Shown: piece after piece, positions 1-6,441 of the stretch
Layout of the letters: each line of letters starts with the position of its first letter
Position numbering within the stretch: position 1 is the stretch's first letter
Assembly: GCA_028695945.1 (NCBI GenBank)
Contig: JAQVIB010000061.1
Coordinates: 1-10,081 of the forward strand
Reading direction: 5' to 3'
From: Lachnospiraceae bacterium
GTDB taxonomy: Bacteria > Bacillota > Clostridia > Lachnospirales > Anaerotignaceae
Length of the DNA: 10,081 nucleotides
Made by a program: the position numbers and the translations under genes
Notes under the pieces: model-generated
What the model was told of the DNA's origin: nothing
The model's database searches: none
What the model saw: only the letters and a program-made list of their open reading frames with translations

Positions 1-5
1 TCTAA

Positions 6-947
6 GCACCACCAGCAATTATTTCTATGTTCCTTGGAGAACAGCTTGAGGACATTTTAGACCAAATTGTTGAAGGAAATTTAACTAGCAGTAAAAAAGG
101 CGGAAAAATGACAATTGGTGTGAATACACTTCCTGCACTTAAAAAAGATGCAACAGATAGAAACAGAACTTCACCTTTCGCTTTTACAGGCAACAAGTTC
201 GAGTTCAGAATGGTACCTTCTTCAGCATCAATTGCAGGACCTAACTTTGTGCTTAATACAATTGTTGCAGATGCACTTAAGGAATTTGCTGATGAACTTG
301 AAAAGGCAGATGATTTCGACAAGGCGCTTGAGGAACTTTTAGTAAAAACAGTTAAAAAGCACAGAAGAATTGTATTTAACGGCAACGGCTATTCTGAAGA
401 GTGGGTAGAAGAAGCGGAAAAAAGAGGTCTTCCAAACATTAAATCAATGGTTGAAGCTATTCCTGCAATTGTTACACCAAAAGCAATTAAGATTTTTGAA
501 GAACATGGGGTGCTTACAGCTGGAGAATGCCACTCTAGAGCAGAAATCAGCTATGAAGATTATACAAAGAAAATTGATATTGAAGCAAGAACCATGATTG
601 ATATGGGATTAAAGCAAATTAAGCCTGCAGTTATAAAATATACTAAAGAAATTGCAGATGCAGTTGTCTCCCTTAAAGCAATAGGTGCAGATGCCAGTGT
701 TGAAGAGGAATTGCTTGCAGAGCTTACAACAGAGCTTAGCAATTTAAGTAATTGCATTATCAAACTTAAAGAAGTTCTCGCTAGTGCATCAGCAGTTGAA
801 GATATTGAAGCACAGGCAGTTGCATACAAGGACACTGTATTTACAGCTATGGCGCAATTAAGAGAGCCTGCTGACAAGCTTGAAATGATGGTAGATGAGA
901 CTATTTGGCCTTTCCCAACATACGGACAGCTTTTATTCAACATTTAA
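6..947 (+). CDS. glnN: Type III glutamine synthetase, C-terminal part (5' end missing)
   Basis: Glutamine synthetase joins ammonia to glutamate using ATP, in the cytoplasm. The visible 313 residues match the C-terminal half of the long type III (GlnN) family, whose members are roughly 700 residues. The sequence opens with APPAIISMFLGEQL, the continuation of the family motif that normally reads RLGANEAPPAI. It then runs through the long helical C-terminal region and ends in WPFPTYGQLLFNI, the usual family terminus. The ATG at 27-29 is internal to the conserved domain, so it is not a true start. The codon just upstream of the homology (3-5) is TAA where Glu is expected, and bases 1-2 do not fit the expected Asn codon either. 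The gene is either cut at a sequence edge or broken there. A strong terminator follows, separating it from the next operon. Family assignment is secure; intactness is not. Confidence 0.9.
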   Translation, partial: APPAIISMFLGEQLEDILDQIVEGNLTSSKKGGKMTIGVNTLPALKKDATDRNRTSPFAFTGNKFEFRMVPSSASIAGPNFVLNTIVADALKEFADELEKADDFDKALEELLVKTVKKHRRIVFNGNGYSEEWVEEAEKRGLPNIKSMVEAIPAIVTPKAIKIFEEHGVLTAGECHSRAEISYEDYTKKIDIEARTMIDMGLKQIKPAVIKYTKEIADAVVSLKAIGADASVEEELLAELTTELSNLSNCIIKLKEVLASASAVEDIEAQAVAYKDTVFTAMAQLREPADKLEMMVDETIWPFPTYGQLLFNI

Positions 948-979
948 TAGAACTTAAAATTACATAAGATAAAGCGATG

Positions 980-1014
980 AAAACCGTTTCTCTAAATTAG
1001 GGAAACGGTTTTTT
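980..1014 (+). terminator. Intrinsic terminator after glnN
   Basis: The arms AAAACCGTTTC and GAAACGGTTTT pair perfectly (980-990 with 1002-1012). The pairing continues inward with a G-U, a C-G, a T-A and an A-T pair to a three-base loop at 995-997. A run of six T follows the stem from 1009. It lies 33 bases after the glnN stop codon. Confidence 0.93.
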
Positions 1015-1244
1015 CAATAAATATACTACGTACATTGTTAAATTATTTCTTAGCTGAGATTAATAGTATATTTTTACAGATGCAAAATGCAAATTTCTAT
1101 AAGGTATATATTAAAAAAATACAATTTATATATTTCATTGACTGTATAATATTATAAAATTGTTATAGTTTAATATAATTAGTATGAAAATAATAGACTT
1201 AACTATAAAATATTACATATAGGACGGGAATGTTATGTACAATC

Positions 1245-1320
1245 ATACAAAAAAACATTGTATAAAAACGAGTACATTGGAGATTGTGCTTAAAAAAATA
1301 CAAAATGTATATTGCATACA
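1245..1320 (+). promoter_or_regulatory. Candidate operator: ATACA/TGTAT half-site array
   Basis: Five half-sites alternate in orientation: ATACA 1245-1249, TGTAT 1259-1263, ATACA 1298-1302, TGTAT 1306-1310 and ATACA 1316-1320. The last three form two overlapping dyads. They flank the -35 hexamer at 1312-1317, and the final ATACA runs over its last two bases, where a bound repressor would block RNA polymerase. The arrangement is read directly from the sequence. That it is a protein-binding site is inferred, and no regulator is encoded nearby. Confidence 0.35.
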
Positions 1321-1340
1321 CTCTAGATTAGCAGTATAAT
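1312..1340 (+). promoter_or_regulatory. Promoter of the ATPase/oxidoreductase operon
   Basis: The -35 element TTGCAT (1312-1317) is followed after exactly 17 bases by a perfect -10 element TATAAT (1335-1340). Transcription would begin near 1347, leaving a leader of about 65 bases before the start codon at 1412. The -35 matches the consensus at only three of six positions, which fits a promoter that is regulated or of moderate strength. Confidence 0.6.
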
Positions 1341-1411
1341 TAACATATAAAGATAATAAAGTTTATCAGTTTCAAAGTTTGGCAAAGTCACAGGTCTAAG
1401 GAGGCCAAGGA

Positions 1412-2098
1412 ATGATTACTGATGACAAGCGGGTTAGAATTATAACTGGTCATTATGGTAGTGGCAAAACTGAATTTGCGGTTAATTATTCGACTATGCT
1501 GGTAGAGCTATCAGACCGCAAAGTTGCACTTGCTGATATGGATATTGTAAATGTATACTTTCGTTCCAGAGAGGTGAGAGACAAAATTACAGCAGCAGGA
1601 ATAAGAATGATAGATTCATCTGTAAATACTTCTGCAGATTTACCAGCTGTGCCAGCAGAAGCGTTTGCACCATTTGAGGACAAAAGCTATGACTACATAA
1701 TTGACCTCGGAGGAAATGACGTGGGTACTAACGTGTTGGGTAGGTACAAGAAATTTATCAGGCCAGAGGAAACGGATTTTTTTATGGTGGTTAATGTTTT
1801 TAGACCGGACACTATGAATGTAGAAAAAATTTTAAATGTTAAAGAAAAGTTAGAATACTCTTCTGGTTTAAAGGTTACAGGGTTCGTAAACAACTCTAAT
1901 TTAGTTAGAGAAACTAATGCAGAAAGTGTTTTGTTCGGAGATGAGATATTGTCTGAAGCGAGCCGAATTACTGGAATACCCATTAAATATACCACGTATG
2001 TGGAAGAAGTAGTATTGGATATGACACCTGAAATTAAAGCAAATCTTTCGGGTGAAGTAATACCTATGAGATACTTTATGAGGGAAACGTGGATGTAA
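1412..2098 (+). CDS. P-loop ATPase of the MinD/ParA-like (SIMIBI) type, role unknown
   Basis: A soluble 228-residue nucleotide-binding protein. Residues 13-20, GHYGSGKT, are a Walker A loop. D42-M-D44 followed by IVNVYFRSRE (45-54) resembles the switch segment of MinD/CobQ-like ATPases. YDYIIDLGGND (93-103) is a Walker B-like strand. It has no membrane segment and no added domain. The start is ATG 1412, set by AAGGAGG at 1398-1404. It is the first gene of the operon, 28 bases before the ferredoxin gene, so it is presumably co-expressed with the 2-oxoacid oxidoreductase. Its role is not known. Possible jobs include Fe-S cluster delivery or assembly of the complex (Mrp/NBP35-type ATPases are relatives) or sensing of nucleotides, but nothing in the sequence decides this. 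It lacks the CxxC cluster-binding motif expected of an Mrp scaffold. Confidence 0.85.
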   Translation: MITDDKRVRIITGHYGSGKTEFAVNYSTMLVELSDRKVALADMDIVNVYFRSREVRDKITAAGIRMIDSSVNTSADLPAVPAEAFAPFEDKSYDYIIDLGGNDVGTNVLGRYKKFIRPEETDFFMVVNVFRPDTMNVEKILNVKEKLEYSSGLKVTGFVNNSNLVRETNAESVLFGDEILSEASRITGIPIKYTTYVEEVVLDMTPEIKANLSGEVIPMRYFMRETWM

Positions 2099-2126
2099 CA
2101 AAATATATTAAGGAGGTGCTTTATTG

Positions 2127-2345
2127 ATGTCAAAGTTTACTGTAACTTTCAATGAAAAAGAATGCAAAGGTTGCGAATTATGCGTGACGGCATGTCCTAA
2201 AAACATTATTTCACTTAATCCAGAAATTACTAATGATGCTGGCTATAACCCTGCAAGTATAGCTAACATGGAAAATTGCATAGGATGTCAAAGCTGTGCA
2301 AGAATGTGTCCTGATTGCATAATAACAATCGTTAAAAACGACTAA
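2127..2345 (+). CDS. 2x[4Fe-4S] ferredoxin, delta subunit of 2-oxoacid:ferredoxin oxidoreductase
   Basis: A 72-residue bacterial-type ferredoxin with two cluster-binding motifs. The first is C13-x2-C16-x2-C19-x3-C23-P; the second is C51-x2-C54-x2-C57-x3-C61-P. An additional Cys64 follows the second motif. Each motif should hold one [4Fe-4S] cluster, giving an electron path from the catalytic beta subunit to external ferredoxin. The position directly before the alpha, beta and gamma genes is typical of the four-subunit KOR/VOR enzymes. The ATG at 2127 is preferred over the in-frame TTG at 2124, because AGGAGGTG at 2111-2118 sits 8 bases from the ATG. The gene ends 17 bases before the alpha subunit start. 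Confidence 0.92.
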   Translation: MSKFTVTFNEKECKGCELCVTACPKNIISLNPEITNDAGYNPASIANMENCIGCQSCARMCPDCIITIVKND

Positions 2346-2362
2346 GGGAGGAGGAATGAATA

Positions 2363-3424
2363 ATGGCAAAAATTATTATGAAGGGTAATGAAGCAGTTGC
2401 AAAAGCAGCTATTATTGCTGGATGCAGATATTTCTTTGGTTATCCTATTACACCACAAAACGAAGTACCTGAATATTTATCGAGAGAGTTATTTGCGGCA
2501 GGCGGAACTTTTGTTCAGGCAGAAAGTGAAGTTGCGGCTATAAATATGGTTTATGGTGCTGGAGGTTCTGGAGCACGTGTTATGACAAGTTCTTCCTCAC
2601 CAGGTATTGCCCTTAAGCAAGAAGGAATTGGTTACTGTGTTGCAGGCGAGGTTCCTTGCGTTATTGTTTCTATGATGCGTGGTGGCCCTGGTCTTGGCAC
2701 AATTCAACCTTCACAAAGTGACTACAACCAAGCAACCCGTGGTGGTGCTAACGGGGATTATCATATACCAGTACTTGCGCCTGGTTCAGTTCAAGAGGCT
2801 GTGGATGATGTTAAAGAGGCATTTGAAATTGCAGATTGTTACAGAACACCTGTAATTGTTGTCGCAGACGGTCTTATTGGCCAAATGATGGAACCTGTTG
2901 AACTTGAAAATCCAGTAAAAACAAGAGACATTTCACCGAAGGAAGCTTGGGCACTTGGTTATGGTACAAGGGAAAAGCAGAACTCCATTGAAAATCTAGT
3001 AATTGATTCCCCTGCGTGTGAAGCAAAAAACATAAGATTTTTTAAAGAGAAGTATTCAGAAATTGAAGAGAATGAAGTTAAATATGAAGAGTATATGATG
3101 GATGATGCTGAATATGCCTTCGTTGCATATGGTACTACAAGCCGTATTGTTAAAAATTCAGTAAACGAGCTAAGGGAAAAAGGATACAAAATAGGTTTGA
3201 TTAAGCCAAGAACATTGTGGCCATTCCCTCAGGTTCCGTTCAAGAACAAAAATATTAAAAAATTTGTTGTTGTTGAAATGAGCATGGGTCAGATGGTTAT
3301 CGATGTTGAACTTGCAGTGGGTGATAGAGATAAAGTGACTTTCTATGGAAGATGTGGTGGCATTATTCCTACACCAGAGGAATGTGCTGACTATGCTGAA
3401 AAAGTAATGGGAGGTGCTAAGTAA
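2363..3424 (+). CDS. vorB: 2-oxoacid:ferredoxin oxidoreductase, alpha subunit (VorB/KorA type)
   Basis: Subunit of the enzyme that converts a 2-oxoacid plus CoA to acyl-CoA and CO2 with reduction of ferredoxin. At 353 residues it has the usual length for the VorB-type alpha subunit. The N-terminal pyrimidine-binding domain (about 1-190) carries GYPITPQNE (26-34), QAESE (52-56) around the acidic residue expected to activate thiamine diphosphate, and a Gly/Ser-rich stretch ending SSSSPG. The C-terminal half (about 240-350) is the transketolase-C-like domain. The start ATG follows GGGAGGAGG at 2346-2354. The stop overlaps the beta start by one base (TAATG), so translation is probably coupled. 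The sequence looks closest to proteins named 3-methyl-2-oxobutanoate dehydrogenase subunit VorB. However, branched-chain and 2-oxoglutarate enzymes cannot be separated by eye, so the substrate is open. Confidence 0.9.
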   Translation: MAKIIMKGNEAVAKAAIIAGCRYFFGYPITPQNEVPEYLSRELFAAGGTFVQAESEVAAINMVYGAGGSGARVMTSSSSPGIALKQEGIGYCVAGEVPCVIVSMMRGGPGLGTIQPSQSDYNQATRGGANGDYHIPVLAPGSVQEAVDDVKEAFEIADCYRTPVIVVADGLIGQMMEPVELENPVKTRDISPKEAWALGYGTREKQNSIENLVIDSPACEAKNIRFFKEKYSEIEENEVKYEEYMMDDAEYAFVAYGTTSRIVKNSVNELREKGYKIGLIKPRTLWPFPQVPFKNKNIKKFVVVEMSMGQMVIDVELAVGDRDKVTFYGRCGGIIPTPEECADYAEKVMGGAK

Positions 3425-4173
3425 TGTCAACTACAATATTTCAAAAACCTAAAGGACTTACAGATACAAGAATGCATTATTGTCCAGGTTGCGGACATGG
3501 CATTGTTCACAGAATTATAGCAGAATGTATTGATGAAATGAATGAAATTGACAATACAATTATCTGTGCCCCTGTTGGCTGTGCAGTGTTTATTCCTAAA
3601 TATTTTAAATATGATTCTATCCACTGTGCTCATGGGCGTGCACCTGCAACGGGAACTGGTATTAAAAGGGTACATCCTGACAAAACAGTAATTACTTATC
3701 AGGGTGATGGTGACCTTGCTTCAATTGGTATGGCTGAAATCGTTCATGCTGCTGCAAGAGGCGAAAAAATTACCACAATTTTTATTAATAATGGTATTTA
3801 TGGTATGACAGGTGGTCAGATGGCACCTACAACACTTCCTGGAATGAGGGCAACTACTTCTCAAGCTGGACGCGATGTTGAAAGAAATGGAAATCCTATA
3901 CGTGTAAGTGAACTTCTTAGTACACTAGATGGACCTGCATATATTGAAAGAGTTGCAGTTGATACACCTGCACATGTTATTAAGGCTAAGAAGGCTATTA
4001 AAAAAGCACTTGAATACCAAAAGGCAAATAAAGGATTTACAATGGTTGAGGTAGTATCAAGCTGTCCAACTAACTGGGGTCTTTCAGCTACAAAGGCAAT
4101 GGAGTTTGTTGGAGAAAAGATGATTCCATACTATCCTCTGGGTGTATACAAAGACGTAGAGGAGGGTAAATAA
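3424..4173 (+). CDS. korB: 2-oxoacid:ferredoxin oxidoreductase, beta subunit (thiamine diphosphate-binding)
   Basis: Catalytic subunit carrying the diphosphate side of thiamine diphosphate. C20-PGC-GH (20-25) is the N-terminal motif of this family. GDGD (94-97) and N122-N123 bound the classic GDG-x(about 25)-NN metal/diphosphate motif, followed by GIYGMTGGQ. The 249-residue length is normal for the short KOR/VOR beta subunits and excludes a fused pyruvate:ferredoxin oxidoreductase. The start ATG overlaps the alpha stop and is served by GGGAGGTG at 3409-3416, inside the alpha gene. The family is certain. The symbol follows common usage for the 2-oxoglutarate enzyme and is provisional, because the substrate is not shown by the sequence. 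Confidence 0.9.
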   Translation: MSTTIFQKPKGLTDTRMHYCPGCGHGIVHRIIAECIDEMNEIDNTIICAPVGCAVFIPKYFKYDSIHCAHGRAPATGTGIKRVHPDKTVITYQGDGDLASIGMAEIVHAAARGEKITTIFINNGIYGMTGGQMAPTTLPGMRATTSQAGRDVERNGNPIRVSELLSTLDGPAYIERVAVDTPAHVIKAKKAIKKALEYQKANKGFTMVEVVSSCPTNWGLSATKAMEFVGEKMIPYYPLGVYKDVEEGK

Positions 4174-4174
4174 T

Positions 4175-4732
4175 ATGGGGAAAACACATAAAATTAGTTG
4201 TGCCGGTTTTGGCGGACAGGGTGTTATGTCTATGGGTCAGCTTTTAACATACGCAGGAATGATTGATGGTAAAGAGGTTTCATGGGTTCCAGCTTATGGC
4301 CCTGAAATGCGTGGTGGAACTGCTAACTGTTCTGTAATAGTTTCAGATACACCTGTAGGCTCACCTATTTTTGAAACAGGAATTACAACAGCTGTTGTGA
4401 TGAACCTTCCATCTTTTCATAAGTTTGTACCTAAGGTAGCATCTGGCGGTTCAATATTTGTAAATTCAAGCATTGTAAACGAAAAGGTTGATAGAGATGA
4501 TGTAAATGTCTATTACATACCTGTAAATGATTTGGCTAATGAACTTGGAAATGCTAAGTTAATTAATATCATTATGCTTGGTGCTGTTATAGAAATTGAT
4601 AAAATAGTTGAAAGCGAATCTATTCTTAAGGCTTTTCTTAAGGTATTTGGCGACAACAAAGCAAAACTTATTCCAATTAACAGGGAGGCACTTGCTAAGG
4701 GTGCAGAGGTTGCAAAAACTCTTAAAAAGTAG
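4175..4732 (+). CDS. korC: 2-oxoacid:ferredoxin oxidoreductase, gamma subunit
   Basis: Third core subunit, 185 residues, thought to help bind CoA and close the active site. The glycine-rich N-terminal GFGGQGV (11-17) and the segment P39-AYGPEMRGGTAN-C52 are the hallmark motifs of the gamma domain. It begins one base after the beta stop codon, with GAGGAGGG just upstream overlapping the end of beta. Order and spacing (delta, alpha, beta, gamma) show that the four subunits are made together. It ends just before an intrinsic terminator and is the last gene of the operon. The assignment to the family is secure; the symbol is provisional for the same reason as in the beta subunit. Confidence 0.9.
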   Translation: MGKTHKISCAGFGGQGVMSMGQLLTYAGMIDGKEVSWVPAYGPEMRGGTANCSVIVSDTPVGSPIFETGITTAVVMNLPSFHKFVPKVASGGSIFVNSSIVNEKVDRDDVNVYYIPVNDLANELGNAKLINIIMLGAVIEIDKIVESESILKAFLKVFGDNKAKLIPINREALAKGAEVAKTLKK

Positions 4733-4746
4733 TTACATCTAATTAT

Positions 4747-4780
4747 GGGGTGAGGACATTAGTCTTCACCTCTTTTGTTT
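4747..4780 (+). terminator. Intrinsic terminator of the oxidoreductase operon
   Basis: An 11-pair stem forms between 4747-4757 (GGGGTGAGGAC) and 4762-4772 (GTCTTCACCTC), including two G-U pairs, around the loop ATTA. TTTTGTTT follows. It begins 15 bases after the gamma stop codon. Confidence 0.9.
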
Positions 4781-4820
4781 ACTATTTTGATAAGATTTAA
4801 ACTTATAGACTAACTTTATG

Positions 4821-4849
4821 TTTACCTATTCCAAAAAATGTATTATAAT
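4821..4849 (+). promoter_or_regulatory. Promoter of the HlyD-yggS-sepF-yggT-ylmH-aroB-lspA operon
   Basis: TTTACC (4821-4826) and a perfect TATAAT (4844-4849) are 17 bases apart, a standard vegetative sigma-factor layout. Transcription should start near 4856. No intrinsic terminator was found between the genes downstream to the end of the window, so this promoter may drive all seven. Confidence 0.7.
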
Positions 4850-4873
4850 CAGAAAGATATAAGTTTTGCTTGC

Positions 4874-4880
4874 AGGGGGA
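4874..4880 (+). promoter_or_regulatory. Ribosome binding site that fixes a TTG start
   Basis: AGGGGGA lies 6 bases before TTG 4887. The other in-frame TTG, at 4866, has no such site and would lie only about 10 bases after the predicted transcription start, so 4887 is chosen. Confidence 0.6.
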
Positions 4881-4886
4881 AGTGCA

Positions 4887-6389
4887 TTGGATAACGGAAG
4901 AAGGAAATCTGTGCAATACCAAGCACAGCCTAAAAAGGGGAAAAGACCCAAAAGAAAGAAAAACCATAGATTGCTTACTACAGTTGTCTTTTCAGCGTTA
5001 TTAATTTATCTGATTGGATTTCTTTTGATGTTTATAAATAAACCATCCATTGGGGTAGAAACTGTAAACTACGGCTCTATAGATGTGCCTGCAACTTTAA
5101 GGGGAATAATTGTAAGGGACGAAGTTGTGGTACAAAGCAGTATGGATGGAACTCCAGAATATAATTATTCCGAGAACGAAAGGGTGGCAAAAAATGCTTT
5201 GGTTTGTACAGTTAAAAACACTGGAACAACCCAAGTTATTGAAGATGAGATAAAAAAAATAGATAAGGGAATACTTGATATACAGAAAAAAAGAACGGAT
5301 TTTTCTTTGTTCAAAGAAGATATTGATAGAACAGAGAAAAACATTGAAAATTCTGTAGATTCAACAGTATATAGGTTTATAAATAACAATATATCCGATG
5401 TTTATTCGCTTAAAAATCAAGTTCAAACCCAAATAAATTTACGTAATCAAATTTGGCTTGCAGAGAATACTAAAAGTACGGCAGAGCTTTCGGCAGAGCG
5501 TCACCAGTATGAAAGCCAGCTTGAAGTAAGTCAAGAAGCGGTAAGAAGTAAGTACAGCGGAATATTTTCTCTTAAAATTGATAATTTCGAGGAAATAGTA
5601 ACACCACAAGTACGTAAAGATATTTCTCCAGAACAAATTAAAATGGCAGTACAGCCCCAGTATATATCTAAAAGTCTTGCGGTGAATGCAGGTTCGCCTT
5701 TATTCAAAATTATAAAATCTAACACATGGTATGTTGTATCAAATGTGCCAAATGAAGTATCAGCTGGGTGGCAAGAAGGGGACTATTTAGATATTTATAC
5801 TACTGTAGATGATGAAGAAAAGACTGTTAGAGTTAAAATTGAAAGTATGAAAATTGGAGACAGTGCAACGTATGTTGTGTTTGTAACTGACCGAAACTTA
5901 ATAGATTTTCTTGAACTTAGAACAATGTACTTTAGTGTTAAGAAAAGTGTATACAATGGCTTTAAAGTACCTAATGCTGCCATTGTGGAGCGAACATTTT
6001 TAAAAATTCCAAAAACATTTTTGTCAAATAGCCTAGGTGAACAAGGAGTTATTAAAAGAACCACTTCAGGGGATGCATTCAAGAGGATAAAAATAGCTAA
6101 TTCTGATGAAAATTATGTATATGTACTACAGGATTTCGAAAGTCTTAAAATAGGTGATGTTATTGTTGAAGTTGGCGAAAGTGCTAAGACATATACCATA
6201 TGTGAGGTTACTACGTACAAAGGCGTTTATGTTGCAAATAGCTCTCTTGCTGAGTTTACAGTAATTGATATTTTGGGGCAAAACAGTGACTATTCCATAG
6301 TAAATGCAGAAAGTCAGTTTGGACTTAAAGTTTATGATAAAATTGTATCTGATGCCAAAGCAGTACAGGATGATGAGGCGGTTAACTAA
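4887..6389 (+). CDS. HlyD-like membrane-anchored adaptor protein
   Basis: A 500-residue single-pass membrane protein. Residues 1-28 are strongly basic (many Lys and Arg) and should stay in the cytoplasm. Residues 29-50 form one hydrophobic helix, and the rest should lie outside the membrane. Next come a beta-rich segment (about 55-110), a charged helical segment likely to be a coiled-coil hairpin (about 115-215), a second beta segment starting near SGIFSLKIDNFEE (about 223), and further beta domains with FKVPNAAIV typical of membrane-fusion proteins. This is the HlyD/RND adaptor architecture. No ABC or RND exporter is encoded beside it; its neighbours are division-linked genes, an arrangement I recall from other Clostridia. 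Its real partner is unknown. The start is a TTG. Confidence 0.8.
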   Translation: MDNGRRKSVQYQAQPKKGKRPKRKKNHRLLTTVVFSALLIYLIGFLLMFINKPSIGVETVNYGSIDVPATLRGIIVRDEVVVQSSMDGTPEYNYSENERVAKNALVCTVKNTGTTQVIEDEIKKIDKGILDIQKKRTDFSLFKEDIDRTEKNIENSVDSTVYRFINNNISDVYSLKNQVQTQINLRNQIWLAENTKSTAELSAERHQYESQLEVSQEAVRSKYSGIFSLKIDNFEEIVTPQVRKDISPEQIKMAVQPQYISKSLAVNAGSPLFKIIKSNTWYVVSNVPNEVSAGWQEGDYLDIYTTVDDEEKTVRVKIESMKIGDSATYVVFVTDRNLIDFLELRTMYFSVKKSVYNGFKVPNAAIVERTFLKIPKTFLSNSLGEQGVIKRTTSGDAFKRIKIANSDENYVYVLQDFESLKIGDVIVEVGESAKTYTICEVTTYKGVYVANSSLAEFTVIDILGQNSDYSIVNAESQFGLKVYDKIVSDAKAVQDDEAVN

Positions 6390-6416
6390 AAAATTCTGAT
6401 AAAATAAATTAGTGTC

Positions 6417-6428
6417 TTCATTAATGAA
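6417..6428. repeat. Perfect 12-base palindrome before yggS
   Basis: TTCATTAATGAA is fully self-complementary and ends within the A residues that lead into the yggS ribosome binding site. It may be a small operator or a weak hairpin, but it could equally be chance in A+T-rich DNA. Confidence 0.3.
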
Positions 6429-6441
6429 AGGAAGTAATAAA

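Larger units (their letters stand above)
1015..1411 (+). other. A+T-rich intergenic region with repeated short motifs
   Basis: This stretch of almost 400 bases holds no convincing gene. It contains seven copies of ATACA or its complement TGTAT (starting at 1119, 1143, 1245, 1259, 1298, 1306 and 1316). It also has two identical 14-mers TTAAAAAAATACAA (1111-1124 and 1290-1303) and one clear promoter near its right end. A weaker promoter-like TTGACT at 1138-1143 has no well-spaced -10 partner: TTATAG at 1163 gives a 19-base spacer. A 34-codon reading frame (1235-1339) has a mediocre ribosome site, AGGACGGG at 1221-1228, and is treated as a finding rather than a gene. No riboswitch fold was recognised. 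Confidence 0.6.

Noticed and set aside
2..385. Ser-rich 127-residue reading frame on the minus strand
   Set aside because: It lies fully opposite glnN, has low-complexity Ser/Leu composition typical of the antisense of an acidic gene, and has no family motif.
1138..1168. TTGACT with TTATAG as a second promoter
   Set aside because: The spacer is 19 bases and the -10 is imperfect; in such A+T-rich DNA this is not enough to list as a promoter.
1341..1411. Riboswitch or attenuator in the leader of the ATPase gene
   Set aside because: The leader is short (about 65 bases) and shows only a small CAAAGT direct repeat (1373 and 1383), with no stable paired structure.
2124..2126. Ferredoxin start at TTG 2124
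   Set aside because: The ATG at 2127 directly follows and has better spacing from AGGAGGTG.
1693..2133. 146-residue minus-strand frame opposite the ATPase gene
   Set aside because: It is a shadow of a gene with clear Walker motifs, with no recognisable domain of its own.
4866..4886. Longer N-terminus of the HlyD-like protein starting at TTG 4866
   Set aside because: No ribosome site precedes it and it lies about 10 bases after the predicted transcription start; TTG 4887 has AGGGGGA at proper spacing.
6412..6441. yggS start at GTG 6412
   Set aside because: No ribosome site; ATG 6442 has AAAGGAAG and places the PLP lysine at residue 36, as in characterised homologues.
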